Shown here: in pieces, positions 55,232 to 63,696 of the stretch | Position numbering within the stretch: the first letter of the stretch is position 1 | How the letters are laid out: each line of letters begins with the position of its first letter | Origin: Lacihabitans sp. CS3-21 | GTDB taxonomy: Bacteria > Bacteroidota > Bacteroidia > Cytophagales > Spirosomataceae | Direction of reading: 5' to 3' | NCBI RefSeq assembly: GCF_024343675.1 | Contig: NZ_RJUD01000098.1 | Coordinates: 103,823 to 167,822, forward strand | Length of the DNA stretch: 64,000 bases | Notes under the pieces: generated by a model | Database searches by the model: none | The model's input: the letters and a program-made list of their open reading frames with translations, nothing else | Told to the model about the DNA's origin: nothing | Translations under genes and position numbers: made by a program

Positions 55232-56914
55232 TTAAATTTTAAGTTTTTGGAATGCCCAACTGAATCCAACTACCAACAAAACGCCAATTGGATTGAGCCA
55301 TAAAAATGCTACAAGTTCGTATTTCCAAATCAAAATTACTAATATTTGGCCTAAAATAGCGGCCCAAAATATAGGTTTCGCTTTTATAGACTTGAGATAA
55401 AACGCTACAAGAAAAATCCCCAAGATGATACCGTAAAACCATGAACCTAAGATATTTACGAGTTCAATCATACTATTGCCAAGTTTTTGGGCAAAAGAAG
55501 CAACCAGGATACAAAAAATGCCCCAAAAAATTGTCAATGCCTTGGAATATTTTAACTCCAATTGTTCGCCTTTGGGCTTGTATTTGGTTTTGTAAATAAC
55601 ATCAACTAAACTCGTTGCGGCCAAAGAATGATACGCTGAGGCAACAGAGCCCATAGAAGCCGAAAATATTATAGCCACTAGCAGTCCAATAAATCCATGT
55701 GGCAAGAAATCCATGATAAATCTCAGAAATATATAATTCACATCGTTGGGATCACCAGATGGATTGTTTTTCTTAACAATTTCAGAAACTTCCGACTTTA
55801 GCTTCTTTTGTTCGTCAATTATTTTATTTAATTCACCGCTACTCACTGAAATTGCTACCTCATTTTCAGATTTTAGTGCATTTTTGAGTTCACCAACTAC
55901 TTGCTTTTTTTCTTTAATTAAAGAATTGTTTTTAACTTCTATCTCTTTAAACTGTGCAGCGTATTGGCTATTTTCTATTTTGCCAACTTCTACCTTATTA
56001 TAAAAAACAGGTGAATCATTGAATAAATAAAAAACAAAAACCAAAACACCAATCAAAAGGATACCGAATTGCATTGGTATTTTAATGAAACCATTCATTA
56101 TCAAACCCATACGGCTTTCTTTGATAGATTTTCCTGTCAGATATCTTCCTACCTGTGATTGATCTGTTCCGAAATAAGACAATTGGAGAAAAAAACCACC
56201 AATCAAACCAGACCAAAGATTATATCTTTCTGTGGGGTTGAATTTCAAATCTATGATATTCATTCTACCAGTTTTGCCGGCAATTTGTATGGCATCTAGG
56301 GTACTCACATCGGCAGGCAAAAGCTTCGCCACACAATAACCTGCAAAAAACAATGCAAACGTCACAAAAAACATTTGTTGTAAATGGGTATATGAAATGG
56401 CCTTGGTACCTCCAATAACGGTGTAAACCAGTACTATACCACCCATAATGATATTGGTAACAGTTATGTCCCAACCGAAAATTGTAGACAAAATAATAGA
56501 TGGGGCATAAATAGAAATTCCGGTGGCTAGGCCTCTACTAATTAGAAACAAAATGGCAGTAAATATTCTAACTCTCGCATCAAAGCGGTTTTCGAGGTAC
56601 TCGTAAGCTGTGTAAACTTTTAATCTATGAAAAATAGGAACGAACGTAATACTTAGTACAATCATTGCCAGCGGTAGTCCAAAATAAAACTGAACAAATC
56701 GCATCCCATCTGTGAAGCCCTGGCCAGGAGCAGACAAAAACGTAATAGCACTCGCCTGAGTGGCCATCAAAGAAAAACCTACATGATACCAAGGTAATGA
56801 CTGATTCCCTAGAAGATAGCCATCAATATTGCTATCTTTTCTATTTTTGTATATTCCGTAAAATATAATTGAAGATAAGGTAAGTACAAGTAATAGCCAA
56901 TCAATGTTGGTCAT
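55232..56914 (-). CDS. Sodium:solute symporter family transporter
   Basis: Start at MTNIDWLLLVL (ATG 56914), giving 560 residues; an upstream GTG would add a hydrophobic but out-of-context extension that overlaps the 37-residue gene. It has the SSS fold with about 13-14 helices (NQSLPWYHVGFSLMATQASA, DQSQVGRYLTGKS). An approximately 85-residue Glu/Lys-rich coiled coil (about 335-420) is inserted between helices. It transports an unknown solute with Na+. The ATG overlaps the small gene stop by 4 bases. Confidence 0.9.
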   Translation of the reverse strand: MTNIDWLLLVLTLSSIIFYGIYKNRKDSNIDGYLLGNQSLPWYHVGFSLMATQASAITFLSAPGQGFTDGMRFVQFYFGLPLAMIVLSITFVPIFHRLKVYTAYEYLENRFDARVRIFTAILFLISRGLATGISIYAPSIILSTIFGWDITVTNIIMGGIVLVYTVIGGTKAISYTHLQQMFFVTFALFFAGYCVAKLLPADVSTLDAIQIAGKTGRMNIIDLKFNPTERYNLWSGLIGGFFLQLSYFGTDQSQVGRYLTGKSIKESRMGLIMNGFIKIPMQFGILLIGVLVFVFYLFNDSPVFYNKVEVGKIENSQYAAQFKEIEVKNNSLIKEKKQVVGELKNALKSENEVAISVSSGELNKIIDEQKKLKSEVSEIVKKNNPSGDPNDVNYIFLRFIMDFLPHGFIGLLVAIIFSASMGSVASAYHSLAATSLVDVIYKTKYKPKGEQLELKYSKALTIFWGIFCILVASFAQKLGNSMIELVNILGSWFYGIILGIFLVAFYLKSIKAKPIFWAAILGQILVILIWKYELVAFLWLNPIGVLLVVGFSWAFQKLKI

Positions 56915-57024
56915 GAAAAATATTTGGTTAGTAAAAAATACACAATAATCTGAGCCAACAAAAATCCTGCAAGTATATAATAAATCGTATTCCACGATTT
57001 AAAAAAAGGAGGTTTTTCAGTCAT
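56911..57024 (-). CDS. 37-residue single-span membrane peptide coupled to the symporter
   Basis: Frame from ATG 57024: a polar start (MTEKPPFFKSWN) then one membrane helix (TIYYILAGFLLAQIIVYFLL) and a short tail. Its TGA overlaps the symporter ATG (ATGA), and it begins 6 bases after the lipoprotein stop. The overlap and hydrophobic helix argue for a real, co-translated small protein, similar in idea to the small subunits of some SSS transporters. I know no named family for it. Confidence 0.65.
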   Translation of the reverse strand: MTEKPPFFKSWNTIYYILAGFLLAQIIVYFLLTKYFS

Positions 57025-57030
57025 TTTTTC

Positions 57031-59172
57031 TTAGTTTAAAACTGCTAATAATTCTTTGGCTTTCAATATTAAGTCCGAACTTGGATAACTCCGCATAAAA
57101 TCATTCAAAGAAACGATATATTGGTCTTTATTGCCTAGTTTTCTTAAAATCATGATTCGCAACATAGCCATTTTATCTTCTATTTGGCTTCCAACATATT
57201 CATTAAGTCCTTGATCTATAAGAGTAATGGCTTCACTAAAATGATTGCTTTCGTAAATTGCAAATGTTTTGGCATACAAAGTCAGAGCTTCTGTTTCTTT
57301 GTCTACACTCAACTTAATAGAGCCTTTTTTTAGTTGCCTGGAAAACGAAGATGCTGGGTAGTCCTTTAACAATCTAGCCGAAAAAGCGTTATTTTGAGCA
57401 TCTTTTTCCATTATTGACAGATAATACAAAGCTTCGGGTTCATAAACGGACCTTGGGAAATTCAATATTAAATTATTGAAACTTGTCTTTGCTTTTTCTT
57501 CGTCGTTAAATTTCAATTTGTAGATTTTCCCAATTTGAAATAAGGCCTCTTCTTGTTTTCTTTTTGAGGCCATCTTTTGAATGTTACTGATAGGTATCTT
57601 TTTGAGAAGTTCCTTCTTTTCTTCATCAATTTCTTTTTTGGCGAGTAGCTCTTTCATTTCAATCTCAGAACTGGCCATGGTTTTTACACCAGTTTTTTCA
57701 GTAGCGAGTGTTTGTTTCTCAATTTTTATACTAAATGAACCCATCGTTTTTTCGGAACGTCTCCAGTTGTCTTCCAATGGCCTATTGCCCCAGTTTCTTA
57801 CAAAATCGTTTTTAGCTTTGATAGACTCAACAGGATCATACAACAACCATCTTTTAAAATCTTTGGGCATAGTGCTTGTTGTTGCAGTTTTAAGCACCGA
57901 GTTTGTGATCGAACTTTCTTCTGCTTTTTTCTTGGCATCTTTTCTCTCAATAACCATTTGCTCAAGTTTGTAGTCGAGCTCTTTGGGATTCATGGCGGCC
58001 AACCTTTGCAAACTATCCTCTAGGTCATAAGCTTTCTTATATTTAATAAAATCATTCAAAAACATAGCTTTCTGACCTATTTGAGAATTATTCTGTTCGT
58101 TTTTTGGCAAAGTAATCAATGTGCTATCATAATAAACTCCAGCCATTTCGTAGTCCAGCATTTTTTCGAAATACATATCGCCAAGTGCTTTATAGGCTGA
58201 AGCTTTTTCAATTGGATTGTTTAATGATTCAGAAATAGCCTTATTGAAGTGCAAAATAGCGGATTCGAAATTATTCTTTTTGGCCTCTGTTTCCCCCATT
58301 TTAAAAAATATCTTACTCCTCAAATCTTGATTTTTCCTGTCCTCAAGCATTTTCTCAAACGTTATGTTTGTATTCTTGGCTAGAGACTGACTCGAAATAA
58401 GTCCCAAATTGGCATGAAATTCTAAGTCGTAACTGGGTTTATTTTTGAGTACTTGGTTGTAGTTTTTTCTTGAAAGGACAAGCTGGTTCAACGCTGCGTA
58501 TAACTGAGCAGCAATAAAATGCAAACGAGCTTTTTCATTACCTTTTTTCATGGTTTTTAAGGCTTCGTCCAAGAAAACTACAGCAAGTGCAGGCTCATTT
58601 TGAAGTTGATGGTAGTATGCTTTTGTGGCCAGGAATTGGGATTTGTTTTTGCCATTCAATTTTTGACTTTTCAACAAATCTGAAACCTGATTAGCACTTA
58701 CCAAATCTTCATTTTCAATATAAGACCTCATCAGCCATATCAAAGCTTCGGTTTTGGCAGAAGCCGATTTGGAGGTGGTATTTACATATTTGAAGGTTTC
58801 GAGGGCATTAAAAATTTCTTGTTTTTCTAATCTAGCTTTTCCGAGCAATAAATATGCTTCATCTAGGTGTCTGCTATTTGAATGTCTCTCAGCTATTATC
58901 GATGATTTTTTTATGGCATCTGTCAAGTACAGTTTTGCAGAATCGAGTCTTGTGGAGTCTATTTTTCTAAATATCGGAAGCGTTTCCTCGTAAGTTTCTT
59001 TGTTGTTGGTCAGAATAATTTCAATTGCAATTTTGTAGTCTTCCCGGGCAATTAAAAGTGCGTTATATTTAGCATTCGTATTGTGCCATGTTTTGCTAAG
59101 CGGTCCATTTTTATATTGACTGCAGGATAAGGAGAAGATTACAAAAAAAAACAATAAATATATTTTCCTCAC
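57031..59172 (-). CDS. porW: PorW/SprE-like TPR lipoprotein (type IX secretion)
   Basis: This 713-residue protein has a lipoprotein signal (MRKIYLLFFFVIFSLSC, lipobox ending at Cys17) and the family start pattern WHNTNAKYNALLIAREDY, followed by TPR repeats through about residue 360 and again at 540-700. PorW/SprE proteins are needed for type IX secretion and gliding in Bacteroidota. Length is somewhat below SprE. Assigned from pattern, not alignment. The same transcript carries transporter and two-component genes, an unusual neighbourhood. Confidence 0.7.
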   Translation of the reverse strand: MRKIYLLFFFVIFSLSCSQYKNGPLSKTWHNTNAKYNALLIAREDYKIAIEIILTNNKETYEETLPIFRKIDSTRLDSAKLYLTDAIKKSSIIAERHSNSRHLDEAYLLLGKARLEKQEIFNALETFKYVNTTSKSASAKTEALIWLMRSYIENEDLVSANQVSDLLKSQKLNGKNKSQFLATKAYYHQLQNEPALAVVFLDEALKTMKKGNEKARLHFIAAQLYAALNQLVLSRKNYNQVLKNKPSYDLEFHANLGLISSQSLAKNTNITFEKMLEDRKNQDLRSKIFFKMGETEAKKNNFESAILHFNKAISESLNNPIEKASAYKALGDMYFEKMLDYEMAGVYYDSTLITLPKNEQNNSQIGQKAMFLNDFIKYKKAYDLEDSLQRLAAMNPKELDYKLEQMVIERKDAKKKAEESSITNSVLKTATTSTMPKDFKRWLLYDPVESIKAKNDFVRNWGNRPLEDNWRRSEKTMGSFSIKIEKQTLATEKTGVKTMASSEIEMKELLAKKEIDEEKKELLKKIPISNIQKMASKRKQEEALFQIGKIYKLKFNDEEKAKTSFNNLILNFPRSVYEPEALYYLSIMEKDAQNNAFSARLLKDYPASSFSRQLKKGSIKLSVDKETEALTLYAKTFAIYESNHFSEAITLIDQGLNEYVGSQIEDKMAMLRIMILRKLGNKDQYIVSLNDFMRSYPSSDLILKAKELLAVLN

Positions 59173-59277
59173 TTTTTGAATAGGTTCTTTAGAAAGTCTT
59201 AACGAACATTTTTACTAATAATTATCCAATTTAATGCCAAAATAAGTACCGAATACGATTTTTGAGCATTTTAAGTT

Positions 59278-60039
59278 TTATAAAAACATTTCTGCCGATT
59301 TTTGTAATTGTTCAATGGCGGTATTATAACCCAAATCAAACATTACCTTGGCATGTTTTAGACTTAAACCATTAAAGTGTACAATATTTTTGGGTTCAAT
59401 CAAAATATCAAATTTATGGTTTTTTCTCGCACTTTGTTCGCCGATAGACATTAGAAGCGATTTCATTATGATATCCTTTGCCGAACTTACAGGCATTTTT
59501 CTTTCTATCGGCATTACATTAATTCCAATTTTTAAATCTACTTCGTTTTCTATGGGTTCAATGGGCATATTGTTAAGGACACCCCCATCAATATATGATT
59601 TACCTGCTATTATTACTGGTGAAAATATGCCAGGAATTGCACATGAAGCCGTTACTACTTTTGCTAAGTCATTACCAGATCTGAAATAAACTATCTCCCC
59701 TCGGCGTATCTCTGTTGCAGCTATAACCAAAGGAATCTTAAGTGATTCAAATCTGTTTTCTGGCAAATATTCTTTTACTAACTTTTCCACTTTTTCAAGC
59801 GAAAAAATTCCCATCTTATTGAAAGCTAGCTTGATATTACCAAAAATGCCCTTTTTAAGAATTATTTTTGATATTTCATCGGGGGCGTATCCGTATGCAT
59901 AAAATGCTCCAATTAAGCTACCTACACTTGCTCCGGAAATAATAGTAGGCTTAATTTTTAGTTCATCAATGGCTTTTAATACACCTAAATGTCCAAATCC
60001 TCTTGATCCACCTCCAGATAATACTAAGCCTATTTTCAT
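59278..60039 (-). CDS. Patatin-like phospholipase
   Basis: Start at MKIGLVLSGGG (ATG 60039), giving 253 residues. GGGSRGFGHLGVL (oxyanion hole), GASVGS with nucleophile Ser, and DGG (YIDGGVLNN) dyad Asp are present. It resembles the RssA type. It lies 20 bases after the MBL gene stop. Confidence 0.92.
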   Translation of the reverse strand: MKIGLVLSGGGSRGFGHLGVLKAIDELKIKPTIISGASVGSLIGAFYAYGYAPDEISKIILKKGIFGNIKLAFNKMGIFSLEKVEKLVKEYLPENRFESLKIPLVIAATEIRRGEIVYFRSGNDLAKVVTASCAIPGIFSPVIIAGKSYIDGGVLNNMPIEPIENEVDLKIGINVMPIERKMPVSSAKDIIMKSLLMSIGEQSARKNHKFDILIEPKNIVHFNGLSLKHAKVMFDLGYNTAIEQLQKSAEMFL

Positions 60040-60059
60040 GTTGTTAGATTTTATTTTTT

Positions 60060-60905
60060 TCAAATAAACTCATAGAGTTTTCCTAGGTTTTTGGCTTTAA
60101 ATCCTCGGTCTGTTATTTCAATTTCAGCCACTTCGTTTACAACATCATGATCAAATAATAAAAGTATGTTTTCTTTAACAATCCTATCAAGAATCAATGA
60201 CTTTTCGTTCATGGTTTGCAATGGTCGCACATCATAAGACATACAATATGGCACATGTATATGGGCAAAGGATGGAATGGTGTCCGCCGCAAAAATAATT
60301 TTCTGATCGGTGTAGTTTATGATTGGCATAATCATTTTCTCTGTATGGCCATCTGCATAAATGAACTCAAATTTGTCGCCAAGTGGATTTTGAATCTGTT
60401 CAATAAAATTCAATTGACCGCTTTCAATAATTGTTTGGAGATTTTCTGTTAAAAAAGTGGCTTTTTCTCTCGGATTTGGTTTCATCGCCGATTCCCAATG
60501 CAGGCTATGCGTCCAATATTTTGCATTGGGGAATGTAAGTCTATATGCGTCTTTTGAAGAATTCCAACAAACTGCTCCACCGCAATGATCAAAATGTAAA
60601 TGGGACAACAAAACATCCGTCACTTCATTTTCATGATATCCGGCATCTCGAATAGATTTTATTATTTCTCCATCTCCATGTCTAAAGTAGAAATTTTGCC
60701 ATTTTTGTGCTTGTTTGTCACCCATTCCTGTGTCAATCAGCACCAATCGGTCCTTTTCTTCTACCATTAGGCACCTCATTTTCCAACTGCAGAGATTATT
60801 TTCGTCTGCAGGGACCATCTTTTGCCAAATTGTTTTGGGAACAACGCCAAACATAGCTCCTCCATCCAACTTAAAATTGCCAGCATCGATTATAGAAATC
60901 TTCAT
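60060..60905 (-). CDS. MBL-fold metallo-hydrolase
   Basis: This 281-residue protein has LSHLHFDHCGG (HxHxDH site), IDTGMG, and later metal residues in AADTIPSFAHIH and FDHD. Quorum-quenching-lactonase-like layout, but the substrate cannot be told. It follows rlmD by 23 bases. Confidence 0.9.
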   Translation of the reverse strand: MKISIIDAGNFKLDGGAMFGVVPKTIWQKMVPADENNLCSWKMRCLMVEEKDRLVLIDTGMGDKQAQKWQNFYFRHGDGEIIKSIRDAGYHENEVTDVLLSHLHFDHCGGAVCWNSSKDAYRLTFPNAKYWTHSLHWESAMKPNPREKATFLTENLQTIIESGQLNFIEQIQNPLGDKFEFIYADGHTEKMIMPIINYTDQKIIFAADTIPSFAHIHVPYCMSYDVRPLQTMNEKSLILDRIVKENILLLFDHDVVNEVAEIEITDRGFKAKNLGKLYEFI

Positions 60906-60928
60906 TTTAAGAGTATAATTTCCTAAAA

Positions 60929-62338
60929 TTAAGACTTTAAAACTAAACTCGCTACATTTTCTACATGGAAAGTATGCGGAAACATATCAACAGGGTTGAT
61001 TTTTTCAACTTCATATTTCGCAGATAATATTTCAATATCTCTGGCTTGTGTGGCTGGATTACAGCTTACATAGACTATTCTTTTTGGAGAAATTCTTAAA
61101 AGAAGTTCGCAAACTGGACGATCCATACCTGCACGAGGCGGATCTACAATAACAATATCTGGCTTGCCATTTTGTGCAATGAAATCATCTGTGAATATTT
61201 TGGCCATATCCCCAGCAAAGAAACGCGTATTGTCTATGGCGTTAATTTTAGAATTGACGATTGCATCTTCTACTGCTGCGTCTATGTATTCAATTCCAAT
61301 AACTTTCTTTGCTTTCTTGGCAACAAAATTGGCTATGGTTCCAGTACCAGTATATAGATCATAAACCAAATCATTCTTAGAGATTTGAGCGAAGTCTCTA
61401 ACTATTTTATATAAATTATAAGCCTGGTCAGAATTGGTCTGGTAGAATGACTTTACTCCTATTCTAAAACTCAAACCTTCCATTTGTTCGGTAATATAAG
61501 GTAGGCCATAAAAGTTAACAGGTTCTAGGTCAAAATAAGAATCGTTTCGCTTTTTATTAATGAAATAGTTTAAAGAAGTAGTTTTTGGAAACTTTTCAAT
61601 AAATTCATTCAAAACTTTTTCTATTTTTTCAACAGAATCATCGGCAATTTGTAAAACTACCATCACTTCGCCTGTGGAAGTAGTTCGGATCATGACATTC
61701 CTAAAAAAACCTTTGTGAACGACGTGGTCATAAAAAGGCAAACCGCTTTTGTGGGCATAATCTGTGAAGAAATCTCTTATGGCATTTGATGGATCACCTT
61801 GCAAATAGCATTTTTTGATAGGTAAAACCTTCTCAAATCTCTTTGGAATATGGAACCCTAGAGCATCCTTTGATATTTCTTCTCCTGAAGCCACCTCATC
61901 GTTGGTTAGCCATCTAGAATTAGAAAATGTGTATTCGAGTTTGTTTCTATAAAATTGAGTGTTTGAGGAGCCTAAAATGGGCGTAAATTGAGGAAGTTTA
62001 ACTTTTCCAATTCTTGTTAATTGATCGTATACTTGTTTTTGTTTTTGTTCAATTTGCTTTTCATAGGGAATATGTTGCCATTTGCAGCCACCGCAAACGC
62101 CAAAGTGCTCACAAAATGGCTGAATACGATCAGTCGATAATTTATTAATTGCCAAAATCCTTCCTTCAGAGAAATTCTTTTTGGTTTTAGAAACCAAGAG
62201 CTTTACTTCGTCTCCTGGACAAACATTACTTCCTTCTACGAAAATAACCTCGCCATCGTCTTTTACGATACATTTTCCTTCAGCCGCAAAATCCAAGATT
62301 TGGATATTCTCAATTACTCTTTTCTTACTTTTTTTCAT
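60929..62338 (-). CDS. rlmD: 23S rRNA (uracil-5)-methyltransferase RlmD-like (TrmA/RumA family)
   Basis: This 469-residue protein has an N-terminal TRAM domain (about 1-70), the Fe-S cysteines (CEHFGVCGGCKW), SAM motif VYDLYTGTGTIANFVAKKAK, the nucleophile Cys in YVSCNPATQARD and DPPRAGMD. Which uracil is methylated is set by the family at U1939 or U747 of 23S rRNA. Confidence 0.9.
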   Translation of the reverse strand: MKKSKKRVIENIQILDFAAEGKCIVKDDGEVIFVEGSNVCPGDEVKLLVSKTKKNFSEGRILAINKLSTDRIQPFCEHFGVCGGCKWQHIPYEKQIEQKQKQVYDQLTRIGKVKLPQFTPILGSSNTQFYRNKLEYTFSNSRWLTNDEVASGEEISKDALGFHIPKRFEKVLPIKKCYLQGDPSNAIRDFFTDYAHKSGLPFYDHVVHKGFFRNVMIRTTSTGEVMVVLQIADDSVEKIEKVLNEFIEKFPKTTSLNYFINKKRNDSYFDLEPVNFYGLPYITEQMEGLSFRIGVKSFYQTNSDQAYNLYKIVRDFAQISKNDLVYDLYTGTGTIANFVAKKAKKVIGIEYIDAAVEDAIVNSKINAIDNTRFFAGDMAKIFTDDFIAQNGKPDIVIVDPPRAGMDRPVCELLLRISPKRIVYVSCNPATQARDIEILSAKYEVEKINPVDMFPHTFHVENVASLVLKS

Positions 62339-62528
62339 TTAAAGTTTATTTAGAATTTCTCTTTTCGAAATGGGATTCATCAAAATTTTATTAATAATAA
62401 TATCCGAATTCAAACTATTTCTAATTATCAAATAATTAATTTTGCTTGTCAGTATCTTAAATTAATCGGATGAATAACAAATTGAGTTTTGGAGAAATAA
62501 AAAAAGCGATGAATTTTTCATCGCTTTG

Positions 62529-62601
62529 TGATCCCGCTGGGATTCGAACCCAGGACCCATACATTAAAAGTGTATTGCTCTACCAGCTGAGCTACGGAAT
62601 C
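62529..62601 (-). tRNA. tRNA-Lys (anticodon TTT), copy 1
   Basis: A 73-nt cloverleaf: acceptor GATTCCG/CGGGATC, anticodon loop CTTTTAA, T-arm CTGGGTTCGAATCCCAG, discriminator A, CCA not encoded. Identical to the copy at 62637-62709. Confidence 0.95.
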
Positions 62602-62636
62602 GAAAATGATTCTAAAAATATTTCTGAAAACTTAAG

Positions 62637-62709
62637 TGATCCCGCTGGGATTCGAACCCAGGACCCATACATTAAAAGTGTATTGCTCTACCAGCTGAGC
62701 TACGGAATC
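62637..62709 (-). tRNA. tRNA-Lys (anticodon TTT), copy 2
   Basis: Identical in all 73 bases to the copy 108 bases away. This is the upstream gene of the tandem pair, next to the promoter at 62734-62764. Confidence 0.95.
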
Positions 62710-62733
62710 AAGACCTTGTCTCAAATGAGGATG

Positions 62734-62764
62734 CAAAATTATGAAATTAACCCAACAATGCCAA
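62734..62764 (-). promoter_or_regulatory. Promoter of the tRNA-Lys pair
   Basis: On the minus strand TAATTTTG (62741-62734) has TTG (62764-62762) 20 bases upstream, 25 bases before the first tRNA-Lys. It overlaps the start codon of the plus-strand BatE-like gene. Confidence 0.65.
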
Positions 62765-63486
62765 GACTCTTTTTAAAATTATTATTATTCTTTTTGCTAT
62801 TTTTCTTTCAAATCGCTGATTCTAAGGCACAAAATGATGTTGCTAAAAAAGCAGATTCTTTATTTAGTGCAAAAAAATATTCGGAAGCTGCAAATATTTA
62901 TGAACTCATTTTTAAAGATAATCAAGTAAACAAGCCAAATATTTCTCTTAAGCTGGCATATATTTACGAAAGTTTGGGAGATTTTCCGAAAGCTATCTAC
63001 TATTTGAACAACTATTATAATCTAAATCCGGACGATGAGGTGTTTGAAAAAATGAATAAAATGGCTTTGGAGAACAAGTTTACCGGTTTTGAAAGAAGTG
63101 ACTTGAATTTTATTTTGGTTTTATACCAGCAGTTTTACATTTTTATTCTTTATTCAGTTATTCTGATTGGAATATTTATTCTTATTATCCTATTCCGAAA
63201 AAAAATATACAATAAAAAAATTCTACGGAGACATCTTATTTTGGTGGGTTTGTTTATCGTGTTTCTGTTGGTCTTTATTAATGTACCAAATACTTACCAA
63301 TCGGCCATTATAAATAAGAGTACCTATTTTAGAGAATATCCATCTTCTGGATCACCGATAATAGGTTCCATAGAAAAAGGAAACAAAATCAATATTTTTG
63401 GACAAGAAGATATATGGCTTAAAGTCTTGTGGAATAGAAAGATAGTGTATATCCATAAAAATGATACGTGGATTTTGAATGGATAG
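62758..63486 (+). CDS. BatE-like TPR/SH3 membrane protein
   Basis: Start ATG 62758, just after the tRNA-Lys genes; upstream in-frame codons cross those tRNAs and are not coding. 242 residues: signal peptide (LLLFFLLFFFQIADSKAQ), TPR (about 30-100), two membrane helices (about 122-145 and 155-177), and a C-terminal SH3-like domain (FREYPSSGSPIIGSIEKGNK). This matches BatE of the Bat aerotolerance operon; the other bat genes are not adjacent. Confidence 0.78.
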   Translation: MPRLFLKLLLFFLLFFFQIADSKAQNDVAKKADSLFSAKKYSEAANIYELIFKDNQVNKPNISLKLAYIYESLGDFPKAIYYLNNYYNLNPDDEVFEKMNKMALENKFTGFERSDLNFILVLYQQFYIFILYSVILIGIFILIILFRKKIYNKKILRRHLILVGLFIVFLLVFINVPNTYQSAIINKSTYFREYPSSGSPIIGSIEKGNKINIFGQEDIWLKVLWNRKIVYIHKNDTWILNG

Positions 63487-63562
63487 GCTCATTAAAAAGT
63501 TTATTTTTTTTATGTTTGTAGTTTTTTAATTAAGCATTAATACATATTTTTGCGGCTGTATT

Positions 63563-63646
63563 GGCGAGGTGGTGGAATTGGTAGACACGCTACTTTGAGG
63601 TGGTAGTGAGCGAAAGCTTGTGAGAGTTCGAATCTCTTCTTCGTCA
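63563..63646 (+). tRNA. tRNA-Leu (anticodon GAG)
   Basis: An 84-nt class II tRNA: acceptor GGCGAGG/CTTCGTC, D-arm TGGTGGAATTGGTAGACACGC, anticodon loop TTGAGGT, variable arm, T-loop TTCGAAT, discriminator A, CCA not encoded. A -7 box TATTTTTG lies at 63545-63552. Confidence 0.93.
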
Positions 63647-63660
63647 CTTTAACATATTGA

Positions 63661-63696
63661 TAGGCAGATAATTGAGAAATTGTCTGCTATTTTTTT
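63661..63696 (+). terminator. Terminator of tRNA-Leu
   Basis: TAGGCAGATAATT and AATTGTCTGCTA pair and are followed by a T-run. It overlaps the stop of the convergent outer-membrane protein gene. Confidence 0.8.

Noticed and set aside
56915..56995. N-terminal extension of the symporter from GTG 56995
   Set aside because: It overlaps the 37-residue gene, and the ATG at 56914 matches the usual family start.
62470..62757. N-terminal extension of the BatE-like gene
   Set aside because: It would translate two antisense tRNA-Lys genes in identical blocks; a signal peptide starts properly at 62758.
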